In this document: in pieces, positions 26,789-35,425 of the stretch
How the letters are laid out: each line of letters begins with the position of its first letter
Position numbering within the stretch: the stretch's first letter is position 1
Source: Neisseria sp.
GTDB taxonomy: Bacteria; Pseudomonadota; Gammaproteobacteria; Burkholderiales; Neisseriaceae
Assembly (NCBI GenBank): GCA_030538415.1
Contig: JAUNTY010000012.1
Span: 1-61,359 of the forward strand
Direction of reading: 5' to 3'
DNA length: 61,359 nucleotides
Position numbers and translations under genes: made by a program
The notes under the pieces: generated by a model
Told to the model about the DNA's origin: nothing
Database searches by the model: none
What the model saw: the letters and a program-made list of their open reading frames with translations, nothing else

Positions 26789-27364
26789 ATGGCAGCGATT
26801 AAATTGATTGTCGGCCTGGGCAACCCGGGCAAGGAATACGAGCAAACCCGCCACAACGCGGGCTTTTGGTTTGTAGACGAATTGGCGTGGGCATGGAAGG
26901 CCACGCTGAAAGACGAAAAGAAATTTTTCGGTGAAGCGGCGCGGGTTGCCCGGCCTGAAGGCGATGTGTGGCTGCTGAAACCCACCACGTTTATGAACCG
27001 ATCCGGCCAGGCAGTGGCGGCGCTGGCGCAGTTTTACAAAATCAAACCGGCAGAAATCATGGTGGTGCACGACGAGCTGGACCTTGCCTGCGGGCGCATC
27101 AAGTTCAAGCTCGGCGGTGGCAACGGCGGCCACAATGGCCTGAAAGACATTCAGGCGCGGCTGGGCACGCCGGATTTCTACCGCCTGCGTCTGGGCATCG
27201 ACCATCCCGGCGACCGGAATCTGGTGGTGGGCTATGTGTTGAACAAGCCCGGCGCGGAAGACCGCGAAAAGATTGACGACAGCATTGCCAAATCGCTGCG
27301 CGGCATGCCGAAGATTATGGCCGGTGAGTTTGATGAAGCCATGCGCGAATTGCATGGCAGGTAG
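26789..27364 (+). CDS. pth: Peptidyl-tRNA hydrolase
   Basis: A 191-residue enzyme that recycles peptidyl-tRNA by cleaving the ester bond. The family motifs [21 protein letters not shown] (with the catalytic His), [41 protein letters not shown] and [12 protein letters not shown] are all present. The start at 26789 gives [12 protein letters not shown]. It stands alone between Correia-like DNA and a DUS terminator. Nothing odd. Confidence 0.95.
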   Translation: MAAIKLIVGLGNPGKEYEQTRHNAGFWFVDELAWAWKATLKDEKKFFGEAARVARPEGDVWLLKPTTFMNRSGQAVAALAQFYKIKPAEIMVVHDELDLACGRIKFKLGGGNGGHNGLKDIQARLGTPDFYRLRLGIDHPGDRNLVVGYVLNKPGAEDREKIDDSIAKSLRGMPKIMAGEFDEAMRELHGR

Positions 27365-27374
27365 GTTTTTTTGC

Positions 27375-27404
27375 AGGCCGTCTGAAAGCTTTTCAGACGG
27401 CCTT
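27375..27404 (+). terminator. DUS terminator after pth
   Basis: AGGCCGTCTGAAA and TTTCAGACGGCCT with a 3-nt loop, 10 bp after the pth stop. Confidence 0.75.
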
Positions 27405-27506
27405 GGTTATGGGGGCTGGTTTGCCGCGCTTGCTTGCCGTGTGCCTATCAGTTTATCCGCAATAAGGTACGGGCAAACTCCGTATCTTCTGTTCAGACGG
27501 CCTTTG

Positions 27507-28403
27507 ATGATGAATACGCCCGAATCCCGCAAAGACCCGCTCGGCTCCGGCTGGATGGTGATTGCCGCTTTCTGTTTCACGCTGATGAATTTGTGGGTGA
27601 AGGAAGCGGGCAACCGTTTTGCGTTCGGCTCGGGCGAATTGGTGTTTTGGCGCATGGGTTTTGCGGCGCTGGTGTTGGGCATGCTGGCGCGCGCGCAGGG
27701 TAAAACCTTTGCCACGCCGCATTGGAAAGCGCATCTGAGCCGCAGTGTGTCGGGCACGCTCGGCATGTTTTGCATTTTTTACGCGGTGGTGCATTTGCCG
27801 CTGGCGACGGGGGTGACGCTCAGCTATACCTCGTCGATTTTTCTGGCGGTGTTGTCGATTGTCGTTTTACGGGAAAAATTATCGCGATACAAGGAGCTGA
27901 TGGTGGTGCTCGGTTTTGTCGGCGTGATGGTGCTGTTGCGGCCTTCCTTGGGCAGCGGTCAGGAATGGCCGGCACTGGTGGGCTTGTGCGGCGGTTTGCT
28001 GGCCGGTTGGGCGTATATGCAGGTGCGCGAATTGTCGCTCTTGGGTGAGCCGGGCTGGCGGGTGGTGTTTTATCTCTCGGTAGTGGGCATGATATTGGGC
28101 GCGGTGTGGGCCACATTCACCGGCTGGCATCCGCTTACACTGCAGGCGTTGCCGTATCTTTTCGGTATCGGTGCTTCGGCGCTGGTGGCGCAACTCTGTC
28201 TGACGCGTGCCTACAAGGTGGGCGACAAGCTGACGGTGGCGGCGCTTTCCTATTTGACGGTGGTGTTTTCCAGCGTGGCGGGGATGTGGTTTCTGGGCGA
28301 TAAAATAGGCTGGCAAGAAATGCTCGGTATGGGTATGATTGTTGCCAGCGGCATTTTCAGCAGCTTTAATCCGCGCAGCCTGCTGAAGCGGGTGCGTTAT
28401 TGA
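27507..28403 (+). CDS. EamA/RhaT family transporter
   Basis: A 298-residue, 10-segment drug/metabolite transporter with two EamA repeats (about residues 10-140 and 155-290). Segments such as GMFCIFYAVVHLPLATGVTLSYTSSIFLAVLS and ASALVAQLCLTRAYKVGDKLTVAALSYLTVVFS are typical. The substrate is unknown. The start is at one of two adjacent ATGs (27507 or 27510), directly after a DUS; the ribosome-binding site is poor. The gene ends 40 bp before the STAS-like gene and may be cotranscribed with it. Confidence 0.82.
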   Translation: MMNTPESRKDPLGSGWMVIAAFCFTLMNLWVKEAGNRFAFGSGELVFWRMGFAALVLGMLARAQGKTFATPHWKAHLSRSVSGTLGMFCIFYAVVHLPLATGVTLSYTSSIFLAVLSIVVLREKLSRYKELMVVLGFVGVMVLLRPSLGSGQEWPALVGLCGGLLAGWAYMQVRELSLLGEPGWRVVFYLSVVGMILGAVWATFTGWHPLTLQALPYLFGIGASALVAQLCLTRAYKVGDKLTVAALSYLTVVFSSVAGMWFLGDKIGWQEMLGMGMIVASGIFSSFNPRSLLKRVRY

Positions 28404-28443
28404 ATGTTTGAAATGTATGAATGTGGATAATAAGGGAGCAAGC

Positions 28444-28800
28444 ATGATTTCCATCAGAGAGCAGTCTTACGGCCTGAATGTGGCCTTGTATAACGAATTT
28501 ACCCTGGAAGATTTTCAGGAGTTTGAAGTCGCTGCGCTTAAATGCGCCCAGAAAGTGCACCGCCCGGATATGCTGTTGGACTTATCGCTGCTGAAAGACT
28601 TTACCCTGGATATGGCGGTAGAGCAGCTCAAGTTTATGAGTGAGCATGAAGATGATTTCGGCCGTATTGCCATTGTGGTTGATGATGTGTGGATTAAGCT
28701 GGCCGCGCGTCTTTCCAGCCTGATTACCCAGCAGCATCCGAAATATTTTGAAGAGGTGGGCGAGGCGCAGGCCTGGTTGATGGAAACTCGTTCGGAATAA
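28444..28800 (+). CDS. STAS/SpoIIAA-like domain protein
   Basis: A 118-residue soluble protein resembling the SpoIIAA-like (DUF3478) family: EQSYGLNVALYNEFTLEDFQEFE, MLLDLSLLKDFTLDMAVEQLKF and FGRIAIVVDDVWIKLAARL. Family members are small alpha/beta proteins of uncertain role, perhaps binding lipids or nucleotides. The start at 28444 follows AGGGAG; an earlier ATG at 28408 is less likely. The stop codon ends exactly where the next Correia-like element begins. Confidence 0.72.
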   Translation: MISIREQSYGLNVALYNEFTLEDFQEFEVAALKCAQKVHRPDMLLDLSLLKDFTLDMAVEQLKFMSEHEDDFGRIAIVVDDVWIKLAARLSSLITQQHPKYFEEVGEAQAWLMETRSE

Positions 28801-29012
28801 TATAGTCGCTCCAATTTAGTTTGATACAGCGTTGCTTCGCCTAGCCGTACTATAGTGAAAAAAACTTAATTTCTACTACGGCGTTGCTGCGCCTGGCCGT
28901 ACTACTTGTGCTGTCTGCGGCTTGCTGCCTTGTATTAAAAATTAAGTTTTTCCACTATAACTGTACTGTCTGCGGCTTGCTGCCTTGTCTCAATCTAATT
29001 TCTCCGACTATA
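28801..29012. mobile_element. Correia-like element split by a second element
   Basis: Outer left half 28801-28850 (TATAGTCGCTCCAATTTAG) and right half 28960-29012 (end CTAATTTCTCCGACTATA) would form a 105-bp copy. The two arms do not match fully, so the outer copy is a hybrid of two end types. The inner element occupies 28851-28959. Confidence 0.8.
28851..28959. mobile_element. Correia-like element, TATAGTGGAAAAACTTA type, nested
   Basis: A 109-bp element. The left end TATAGTGAAAAAAACTTAAT and right end ATTAAGTTTTTCCACTATA match with small differences. It is inserted at the TA of GTACTA in the outer core. Confidence 0.85.
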
Positions 29013-29033
29013 CTTTCAGACGGCCTGAAAGCA

Positions 29034-29064
29034 AAAAAACGACTGCATGAGGCAGTCGTTTTTT
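29034..29064 (-). terminator. Terminator of the polyamine-binding gene
   Basis: The CGACTGC/GCAGTCG stem with a 5-nt loop is flanked by an A run on one side and a T run on the other, so it can act in both directions. It is not DUS-based. Confidence 0.85.
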
Positions 29065-29077
29065 ACGGAAAACCGTT

Positions 29078-30241
29078 TTAGTGGGTGCCCACCTTGATTT
29101 TCTGCCACAGGCTGACAGTCAGTTTTTTCGCATCGTCGCTCATTTGCGGCATCACGAAGCCGTCTTGCATGTCTTGCTCGTTCGGGAAAATCGAACGGGT
29201 GGCCACCAGCGCCGGATCCATTTTCTCGCGGGCAGGCAGGCTGGCTGGGGCGAAAGTCACGAAATCGCCGTTTTTGGCGGCTACGTCGGGATCGAGCGTG
29301 TAGTTGATGTATTTATGGGCGTTCAATACGTTTTTGGCGTCTGCCGGAATCAGCCACGCTTCAATCCAGAAGCCCATGCCTTTCGGGGTGAGCACATCAA
29401 TGCCGATGTTGTTTTTCACTTCTTCCGAGCGGGCTTTGGCCATGTTGAGGTCGCCGCCATTGCCCGCTGCGAGGCAGACATCACCGCGTGCGAGCTCGTC
29501 GATGACCGAGGGGCTGAAGCGTTTTACATCGGGGCGGATGGCCTGCAATACTTCGGCAGCTGCCTTTATGTCGTCGGGATTGCTACCTTTGGGGTCTTTG
29601 CCCAGATAGTTCAAAACGATGGGGAACATTTCGCTCGGGGTATCCCACAGCGCGATGCCGCAGCCTTTGAGCTTGGCGGTGTATTCGGGTTTGAACAGCA
29701 AATCCCAGCCGTTTTCGGGCAATTCTCCGCCCAGCGCTTCTTTGCCTTTGGCGGTAATCGCCAAGGTGTTGACGCCTGAGAAGTAGGGCACGGCGTATTC
29801 ATTACCCGGGTCGGCGGTTTCCATCATTTCCAAAAGTTTGGGGTCGATGTTTTGATAGTTCGGAATCAGGTCTTTGTGGACTTTCTGATAGGCGCCGGCG
29901 CCAATTTGACGCGGCAGGAAGGCGATGCCCGGCACGACCAGATCGTAACCCGATTTGCCGGTCAGCACTTTGGCTTCGAGGGCTTCGTTGTTTTCATACA
30001 AATCGTAGGTCAGCTTCAGGTTGTTGGCTTTTTTGAAGTCTTCTACAGTGCTTTCGTCCACATAGTTGGACCAGTTGTAGATGTTGAGTGTGTCGGTTAC
30101 GGGCAGGCCGTCGGTATTGGCGGCAGCGGCCGATGAGGCGGCACTTGCATCTGCCTGAGGTTGGGCCGGCTTCTGCTCGCTTTGGCCGCCGCAGGCTGCG
30201 AGTGCGAGGGTGGCAAGGGCGGCTAATACTGATTTTTTCAT
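29078..30241 (-). CDS. Polyamine (spermidine/putrescine) ABC transporter substrate-binding lipoprotein
   Basis: A 387-residue PotD/PotF-family binding protein. The N-terminal signal MKKSVLAALATLALAAC has lipobox LAAC with Cys at residue 17. An Ala/Gln/Ser linker follows, then LNIYNWSNYVDESTVEDFKK, the hallmark start of the mature fold. GYDLVVPGIAFLPRQIGAGAYQKV and the C-terminal LVATRSIFPNEQDMQDGF fit PotF more than sugar binders. ATG 30241 has AGGA upstream. No permease or ATPase genes lie nearby, so it must pair with a transporter elsewhere. Confidence 0.88.
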   Translation of the reverse strand: MKKSVLAALATLALAACGGQSEQKPAQPQADASAASSAAAANTDGLPVTDTLNIYNWSNYVDESTVEDFKKANNLKLTYDLYENNEALEAKVLTGKSGYDLVVPGIAFLPRQIGAGAYQKVHKDLIPNYQNIDPKLLEMMETADPGNEYAVPYFSGVNTLAITAKGKEALGGELPENGWDLLFKPEYTAKLKGCGIALWDTPSEMFPIVLNYLGKDPKGSNPDDIKAAAEVLQAIRPDVKRFSPSVIDELARGDVCLAAGNGGDLNMAKARSEEVKNNIGIDVLTPKGMGFWIEAWLIPADAKNVLNAHKYINYTLDPDVAAKNGDFVTFAPASLPAREKMDPALVATRSIFPNEQDMQDGFVMPQMSDDAKKLTVSLWQKIKVGTH

Positions 30242-30554
30242 ACGGGTTGTTTTCCTGATGAAAGGGTTGGCTAAAAATATAAACAGCCGCGCGCCCCATA
30301 TAAACCCCGGCGGCGGCCTGAGGCGCATTGTAATGTATGCGTGATAAAAATCAAAGTGATATGATAATTGAAAGCCTGCCCGACAACCGCAGGCCGTCTG
30401 AAAAGGCCTTGGTCGCCGGCATATGTGGCTTTCCGGAGAAATTTATTGAATAATATGGCGGATTTGTGGTGAAACTACTTGCATGGCAGCGCTTTAATCT
30501 TTAAAATTGCGTGTTTACGAAATTTAGATTTGATTTAATCAGGAGATATCCAAT
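30242..30554. other. Divergent promoter region, potF-like gene and rpsT
   Basis: This 313-bp gap has no gene. It contains a DUS near 30392-30403, the rpsT promoter (30479-30507) and an AT-rich part next to the binding-protein gene. Confidence 0.6.
30479..30507 (+). promoter_or_regulatory. Probable rpsT promoter
   Basis: TTGCAT and TAAAAT are separated by exactly 17 bp, placing the transcript start about 40 bp before the S20 start codon. Confidence 0.68.
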
Positions 30555-30818
30555 ATGGCCAATAGCGCACAAGCCCGCAAGCGTGCCCGCCAAGCAATTA
30601 AAAACCGTGCCCACAACGCCAGCCTGCGTACTGCTTTCCGCACTGCGGTTAAGAAAGTGTTGAAAGCCGTTGAAGCCGGCGACAAAGCTGCCGCCCAGGC
30701 GGTTTACCATGACTCGGTCAAAGTGATGGACCGCATTGCCGACAAAGGCGTGTTCCATAAAAACAAGGCAGCCCGTCATAAAAGCCGTTTGTCTGCCAAA
30801 GTTAAAGCTCTGGCTTGA
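30555..30818 (+). CDS. rpsT: 30S ribosomal protein S20
   Basis: An 87-residue, very basic, helical protein of the small subunit that binds 16S rRNA. The start [23 protein letters not shown] and the end [18 protein letters not shown] are diagnostic. AGGAGA precedes ATG 30555. S20 genes are usually alone, as here. A long open frame on the opposite strand across this gene is a shadow. Confidence 0.97.
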   Translation: MANSAQARKRARQAIKNRAHNASLRTAFRTAVKKVLKAVEAGDKAAAQAVYHDSVKVMDRIADKGVFHKNKAARHKSRLSAKVKALA

Positions 30819-30829
30819 TTTTGCGGCTG

Positions 30830-30864
30830 AAGCTTTCCGGCCATTTTGAATGGCCGGAAAGCTT
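30830..30864 (+). terminator. Strong hairpin after rpsT
   Basis: A 16-bp perfect stem (AAGCTTTCCGGCCATT with its complement) and 3-nt loop, 12 bp after the stop. No T run follows, so termination strength is uncertain; it could protect the 3' end. Confidence 0.6.
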
Positions 30865-30880
30865 TGGAGCCGATGGCGAA

Positions 30881-30925
30881 GATGCCCCCGGAGATAAACG
30901 GAATGTTTGTTTCTCCGGGGGCATC
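30881..30925 (+). terminator. Second hairpin between rpsT and pldA
   Basis: GATGCCCCCGGAGA pairs perfectly with TCTCCGGGGGCATC over a 17-nt loop. Only GGTTTGTG follows. It lies about 70 bp before the pldA start and could be a terminator, attenuator or protein-binding dyad. Confidence 0.5.
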
Positions 30926-30992
30926 GGTTTGTGTGGCAAGGCCGTCTGAAAAGCGTACCCTCAGACCGATACGGAATACATGGGATGTGAAG

Positions 30993-32153
30993 ATGATGCA
31001 AAAACATAATGTCATGATACTGGGCGCGTTGCTGACGGCAGGTTTGCCCGCATCGGCTTGGGCGAAAACCGATCCTGCCCTGCAGTGTACGCTGCTGCAG
31101 GACAATGCTATGCGATTGGCCTGTTTCGACCGGGTATATGCCATGCAGTTTCCGCCTCAAAGCCCGCTTCCGGCAGTGGTTGCCGTGGATGGCGGCGATT
31201 CCAAGTCGGTGGATTTGGCGCGCACCATCGATGCCAGCCGTGAAAATCAGGAGCCGACCATCGTGTTTAGCGAAGCGCCGCAGCAATCTGATGATTCGGA
31301 GCAATCTCTGGCGCAAGCGGCCGAGGCTTACACTCCTTTGAGTATGATGTACGATTTGGATCAAAACGATCCGCGCGGCATTCTCACCATACGAGAGCAC
31401 AATCCCATGTATCTGATGCCGGCCTGGTACAACAGCAGCCCCAACCGTTATCCGCATTCGCCTACCCGCGGCGTGGCTAACGATGATGTGTCGATAGATC
31501 AAAAACGGTTGGAAGCGAAAATGCAGGTGTCGTTTAAAACCAAGCTGATGGAAGATTTGTTTAAAACCCGCGCCGATTTGTGGTTCGGCTATACGCAAAC
31601 TTCCAATTGGCAGCTGTGGAACCAAGGCAAGAATTCCGCGCCGTTTCGCAACAATGATTATGAGCCTGAAATTTTCATCACCCAGCCGGTGAAAGCCGAT
31701 TTGCCGGGCGGCGGCAAGCTGCGCGTGTTGGGCTTGGGTTTTGTGCACCAATCCAACGGCCAGAGCCGCCCGATGTCGCGCTCGTGGAACCGCGTGTACG
31801 GTATGGCCGGGATGGAGTGGGGCAAGCTGACCGTTATTCCCCGAGTGTGGGGAACCGTGCTGAACGGCAGCGGTTCGGACAACGACAACCCCGATATTGC
31901 CGACTACATGGGCTATGGCGATTTGAAGCTGCAATACCGCTTCAATGACAAGCAAACCGTTTCCACCACCATGCGCTATAACCCGAAAACCGGCAGAGGC
32001 GCCGTAAAAGCAGGCTATACTTTCCCGCTGAAGGGCAAGCTCAAAGGCTATGTACAGGGCTTCCACGGCTACGGCGACAGCCTTCTGGATTACAACCACA
32101 AGCAAAACGGCATCGGCTTCGGCCTGATGTTCAATGATTGGGACGGCATTTGA
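30993..32153 (+). CDS. pldA: Outer membrane phospholipase A
   Basis: A 386-residue OmpLA-type beta-barrel lipase that hydrolyses phospholipids misplaced in the outer leaflet. The active-site block HQSNGQSRPMSRSWN has the His, Ser (two after His) and Asn (fourteen after His) of OmpLA. A signal peptide (MMQKHNVMILGALLTAGLPASAWA) precedes an N-terminal extension of about 110 residues rich in acidic and Ser residues. That extension starts with CTLLQDNAMRLACFDRVY, which has two cysteines and may form a disulfide. ATG 30993 or 30996 begins the protein. The last residues form the closing barrel strands. Confidence 0.9.
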   Translation: MMQKHNVMILGALLTAGLPASAWAKTDPALQCTLLQDNAMRLACFDRVYAMQFPPQSPLPAVVAVDGGDSKSVDLARTIDASRENQEPTIVFSEAPQQSDDSEQSLAQAAEAYTPLSMMYDLDQNDPRGILTIREHNPMYLMPAWYNSSPNRYPHSPTRGVANDDVSIDQKRLEAKMQVSFKTKLMEDLFKTRADLWFGYTQTSNWQLWNQGKNSAPFRNNDYEPEIFITQPVKADLPGGGKLRVLGLGFVHQSNGQSRPMSRSWNRVYGMAGMEWGKLTVIPRVWGTVLNGSGSDNDNPDIADYMGYGDLKLQYRFNDKQTVSTTMRYNPKTGRGAVKAGYTFPLKGKLKGYVQGFHGYGDSLLDYNHKQNGIGFGLMFNDWDGI

Positions 32154-32237
32154 GCCGATTGTGAAAAACACTCGTTTCTTGACATCCGAGCGCGTATAAT
32201 ACGCCGTTTGGGCATTGCATGGAGTTGGGCGGAAAAC

Positions 32238-32951
32238 ATGGCGAAAAATACAGCCGAAAGCGGCGGGTTGGCAAAAGCGCTGAAAAAATACCTGATTACA
32301 GGAATCCTGGTATGGCTGCCGATTGCCGTGACCGTGTGGGTGATTACCTACATCATTTCCGCTTCCGACCAATTGATCAACCTGTTGCCCGACCATTGGC
32401 AGCCGAAATATTTCTGGGGCTTCAACATCCCCGGTCTCGGCGTCATCATGGCGGTGGTGGTGTTGTTTGTTACCGGTCTTTTCGGTGCCAACGTATTGGG
32501 CAAGCGCATCATCGATGCCTGGGATGCCCTGCTTGGCCGTATTCCGGTGGTCAAATCGATTTATTCCAGTGTCAAAAAAGTATCCGAATCCTTGCTTTCC
32601 GATTCGCGTCAATCGTTTAAAACGCCTGTGTTGGTGCCGTTTCCGCAGCCCGATATCTGGACGCTGGCTTTTGTGTCGGGCAATATTCCGACCGCCGTGC
32701 AGCAGGCGCTGGGTGAGGATGAGTATGTTTCCGTTTACGTGCCCACCACGCCAAACCCTACCGGCGGCTATTATATTATGGTGAAACACAGCGATATCCG
32801 CGAGCTCGACATGAGCGTTGATGATGCGCTGAAATATGTGATTTCACTCGGTATGGTGTTGCCTGAAAACCCATCTGCGCCGATGCAGGCCGTTTTGTTC
32901 GAATCCTTGCCGTCTGAAACGAAGAGCCAATCTTCAGATGGCCTGAAATAA
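32238..32951 (+). CDS. DUF502 family membrane protein
   Basis: A 237-residue protein of the DUF502 family. Two membrane segments (about residues 17-43 and 66-90) are followed by a conserved soluble part: IPVVKSIYSSVKKVSESLL, PVLVPFPQPDIWTLAFVSG and VYVPTTPNPTGGYYIMV. The function is unknown. The start at 32238 follows a GGGCGGA site. A TATAAT lies at 32195-32200, but no -35 is correctly spaced. The last dozen codons (PSETKSQSSDGLK) are read from an imperfect DUS pair, so the C-terminus is encoded by uptake sequence. It precedes aspS, as in several beta-proteobacteria. Confidence 0.88.
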   Translation: MAKNTAESGGLAKALKKYLITGILVWLPIAVTVWVITYIISASDQLINLLPDHWQPKYFWGFNIPGLGVIMAVVVLFVTGLFGANVLGKRIIDAWDALLGRIPVVKSIYSSVKKVSESLLSDSRQSFKTPVLVPFPQPDIWTLAFVSGNIPTAVQQALGEDEYVSVYVPTTPNPTGGYYIMVKHSDIRELDMSVDDALKYVISLGMVLPENPSAPMQAVLFESLPSETKSQSSDGLK

Positions 32952-32999
32952 CTGTTTGAATCCACTTTAAAATCCAAAATACCAAAGGGATGATTTTTT

Positions 33000-34808
33000 A
33001 TGCGTACCAACTATTGTGGCTTGATTAACGAGCAATATCTCGACCAAACCGTGACCGTCAAAGGCTGGGTACACCGCCGCCGCGACCACGGCGGGGTGAT
33101 TTTCATCGACTTGCGCGACCGCGAAGGCATCGTGCAGGTGGTCATCGACCCCGATACGCCCGAAGCCTTTGCCACCGCCGATTCCGCCCGCAGCGAATTC
33201 GTATTGAGTATCAGCGGCCGCGTGCGCAACCGCCCGGAAGGCACCACCAACGACAAAATGGTATCCGGCAAAATCGAAATTTTGGCCAAAGAAATCGAAA
33301 TTCTCAATGCCGCCGCCACGCCGCCGTTCCAAATCGACGATGAAAACATCAGCGAAAACGTGCGCCTGCAAAACCGCGTTATCGACTTGCGTCGCCCGGT
33401 GATGCAAAACAACCTGAAATTGCGCTACAAAGTGGCGATGGGCGTGCGCCGTTACCTCGACGACCAAGGTTTTATCGACATCGAAACGCCGATGCTGACC
33501 CGTTCCACCCCCGAAGGGGCGCGTGATTACCTCGTGCCCAGCCGCGTGCATCCGGGCGAATTTTTCGCGCTGCCGCAATCGCCGCAGTTGTTCAAACAGC
33601 TGTTGATGGTGGCCGGTTTCGACCGCTACTACCAAATCACCAAATGCTTCCGCGACGAAGATTTGCGTGCCGACCGCCAGCCCGAATTCACCCAAATCGA
33701 CTTGGAAACCTCATTCCTCGGCGAAGACGAAATCATGAACATCACCGAAGGTATGGCCAAAAAAGTGTTTAAAGACGCTTTGGGCGTGGATCTGGGCGAT
33801 TTCCCGCGTATGCCGTTCTCCGACGCCATGTTTTATTACGGCTCCGACAAACCCGATTTGCGCGTTGATTTGAAATTCACCGAACTCACCGAGTTGATGA
33901 AAACCGAAGAATTTAAGGTTTTCCGTGGCGCAGCCGACATGAAAGGTGGCCGCGTGGTGGCCTTGCGCGTGCCGGGCGGTGCGAAACTTTCGCGCAAAGA
34001 CATCGACGAATACACCAAATTCGTCGGCATCTATGGCGCCAAAGGCTTGGCCTACATCAAGGTTAATGATGTGACCAATTTGAGCAACGGTGAAGACAGC
34101 GGCCTGCAATCGCCGATTGTGAAATTCCTGTCTGAAAACGCGCTGAAAGAAATCATTGCCCAAACTGCCGCCGAAAACGGCGACATCATCTTCTTCGGCG
34201 CAGACAAAGCCAAAGTGGTCAACGAAGCCATCGGCGCATTGCGCATCAAAATCGGCCACGAACACGGCGCGGCCAACGGCTATTTCACCGACGAATGGCG
34301 TCCGCTGTGGGTGGTGGATTTCCCGATGTTTGAATACGACGAAGAAAACGACCGCTACGCCGCCATGCACCATCCCTTCACCTCGCCGAAGCCCGGCCAT
34401 GAAGACTTGATGGACAGCGATCCCGAAAACTGCCTCGCCCGCGCCTACGATATGGTGTTGAACGGCTGGGAAATCGGCGGCGGCTCAATCCGTATCCACC
34501 GCGCCGACGTGCAGACCAAAGTATTCGCCGCGCTGAAAATCAGCCCGGAAGAGCAGCAAAACAAATTCGGCTTCCTGCTCGACAACCTCAAATTCGGCGC
34601 GCCTCCGCACGGCGGCCTCGCCTTCGGCCTCGACCGCTTGGTCACTTTGATGGCGGGTGCGGAATCCATCCGCGACGTGATTGCCTTCCCGAAAACCCAA
34701 CGCGCGCAAGACTTGCTGGTGGATGCGCCGAATCAGGTCGATGAGAAGCAACTGCGCGAGCTGGGCTTGCGCCTGCGCCAGAAAGCCGCGGAAAATAAAG
34801 AAGCGTAA
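33000..34808 (+). CDS. aspS: Aspartate-tRNA ligase
   Basis: A 602-residue class II synthetase. An N-terminal anticodon-binding OB fold (about residues 1-110, [22 protein letters not shown]) is followed by the catalytic core. Motif 2 lies in [19 protein letters not shown], and motif 3 ([16 protein letters not shown]) is near the C-terminus. The GAD-like insertion lies between. With gatCAB in the same window it may be the non-discriminating form that feeds Asn-tRNA formation; that depends on residues that I cannot judge. It is complete, with AAGGGA before ATG 33000. Confidence 0.96.
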   Translation: MRTNYCGLINEQYLDQTVTVKGWVHRRRDHGGVIFIDLRDREGIVQVVIDPDTPEAFATADSARSEFVLSISGRVRNRPEGTTNDKMVSGKIEILAKEIEILNAAATPPFQIDDENISENVRLQNRVIDLRRPVMQNNLKLRYKVAMGVRRYLDDQGFIDIETPMLTRSTPEGARDYLVPSRVHPGEFFALPQSPQLFKQLLMVAGFDRYYQITKCFRDEDLRADRQPEFTQIDLETSFLGEDEIMNITEGMAKKVFKDALGVDLGDFPRMPFSDAMFYYGSDKPDLRVDLKFTELTELMKTEEFKVFRGAADMKGGRVVALRVPGGAKLSRKDIDEYTKFVGIYGAKGLAYIKVNDVTNLSNGEDSGLQSPIVKFLSENALKEIIAQTAAENGDIIFFGADKAKVVNEAIGALRIKIGHEHGAANGYFTDEWRPLWVVDFPMFEYDEENDRYAAMHHPFTSPKPGHEDLMDSDPENCLARAYDMVLNGWEIGGGSIRIHRADVQTKVFAALKISPEEQQNKFGFLLDNLKFGAPPHGGLAFGLDRLVTLMAGAESIRDVIAFPKTQRAQDLLVDAPNQVDEKQLRELGLRLRQKAAENKEA

Positions 34809-34825
34809 TCTTTGTGTTTTGTATG

Positions 34826-34868
34826 AAAAGGCCGTCTGAAAGCATTGGATGCTTTCAGACGGCCTTTT
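34826..34868 (+). terminator. DUS terminator after aspS
   Basis: A 20-bp perfect stem (AAAAGGCCGTCTGAAAGCAT) with a 3-nt loop and an AT-rich tail. Confidence 0.88.
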
Positions 34869-34874
34869 ATATTT

Positions 34875-34982
34875 TATAGTCGAATAAATGAGTTTCTGCT
34901 ACGGCGTTGTCTCGCCTTGTCGTACTATCTGTACTGTCTGTGGCTCGCCGCCTTGTATCAGAATCTCATTTCTCCGACTATA
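34875..34982. mobile_element. Correia-like element, TATAGTCGRAGAAAT type, long form
   Basis: A 108-bp intact copy. The ends match except for one base. It is the best reference for the long form of this type. Confidence 0.88.
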
Positions 34983-35425
34983 GTTATAGGGAAAGACGCA
35001 TTTTATTTCTATATTAACAACATGTTTCACGCAAATATTTTAAATATTTATTGATAAATAACAGATATAAAATTACAGGCTAGATGCAGCAAGGAATAGA
35101 GCGGGGCATTCGCGGTAACAATGAAGGGCAATGCAGCCGAAATGAAACGAGGGGTTACGGCTGTTTTTAATATGAGGCCGTCTGAAAAAGCTTGATTGCG
35201 TTGATTTTAATGATGTTGGCTGACGAAATCGCCAAGATGGCCATGATTTATTCAAAAATAATGAAGTTAAATTACGGAAAATAAAGCGTTAAATCTAATT
35301 ATCTTTCTTGTGATTTTGTTGCACTCCTCAGTTAAAATGCGGCAATCCGGTTTCAATAAATAGCAAAAGAAAGCAATATAAAACTGGTTTTTACTCTGCA
35401 AACAATAAATTCAGGAATGATGATT
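34983..35425 (+). promoter_or_regulatory. AT-rich upstream region of the arabinitol operon
   Basis: No gene is seen in this stretch, which is clearly more AT-rich than its surroundings. It holds the palindrome ATTTAT-TG-ATAAAT (35046-35059), a lone DUS near 35174, and a weak promoter-like pair (TTGTGA at 35308, TAAAAT at 35333, spacing 19). No regulator gene is adjacent. Confidence 0.5.

Noticed and set aside
28903-29083. Short open frames inside Correia-like elements (such as those reading LRLAVLLVLSAACCL)
   Set aside because: The same peptide appears wherever the element occurs. It is translation of repeat DNA, without start signals or conservation as protein.
32179-32200. TTGACA and TATAAT before the DUF502 gene as a promoter
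   Set aside because: The spacing is only 10 bp, too short for sigma-70. Only the TATAAT may be meaningful.
30501-32789. A very long open frame on the minus strand opposite rpsT, pldA and the DUF502 gene
   Set aside because: The plus-strand genes have clear family matches. The reverse frame has no recognisable domain and no ribosome-binding site, and arises from codon bias in GC-rich DNA.
35121-35195. A 24-codon open frame in the AT-rich region before the arabinitol operon
   Set aside because: It has no ribosome-binding site and runs through a DUS; it reads as a chance frame.
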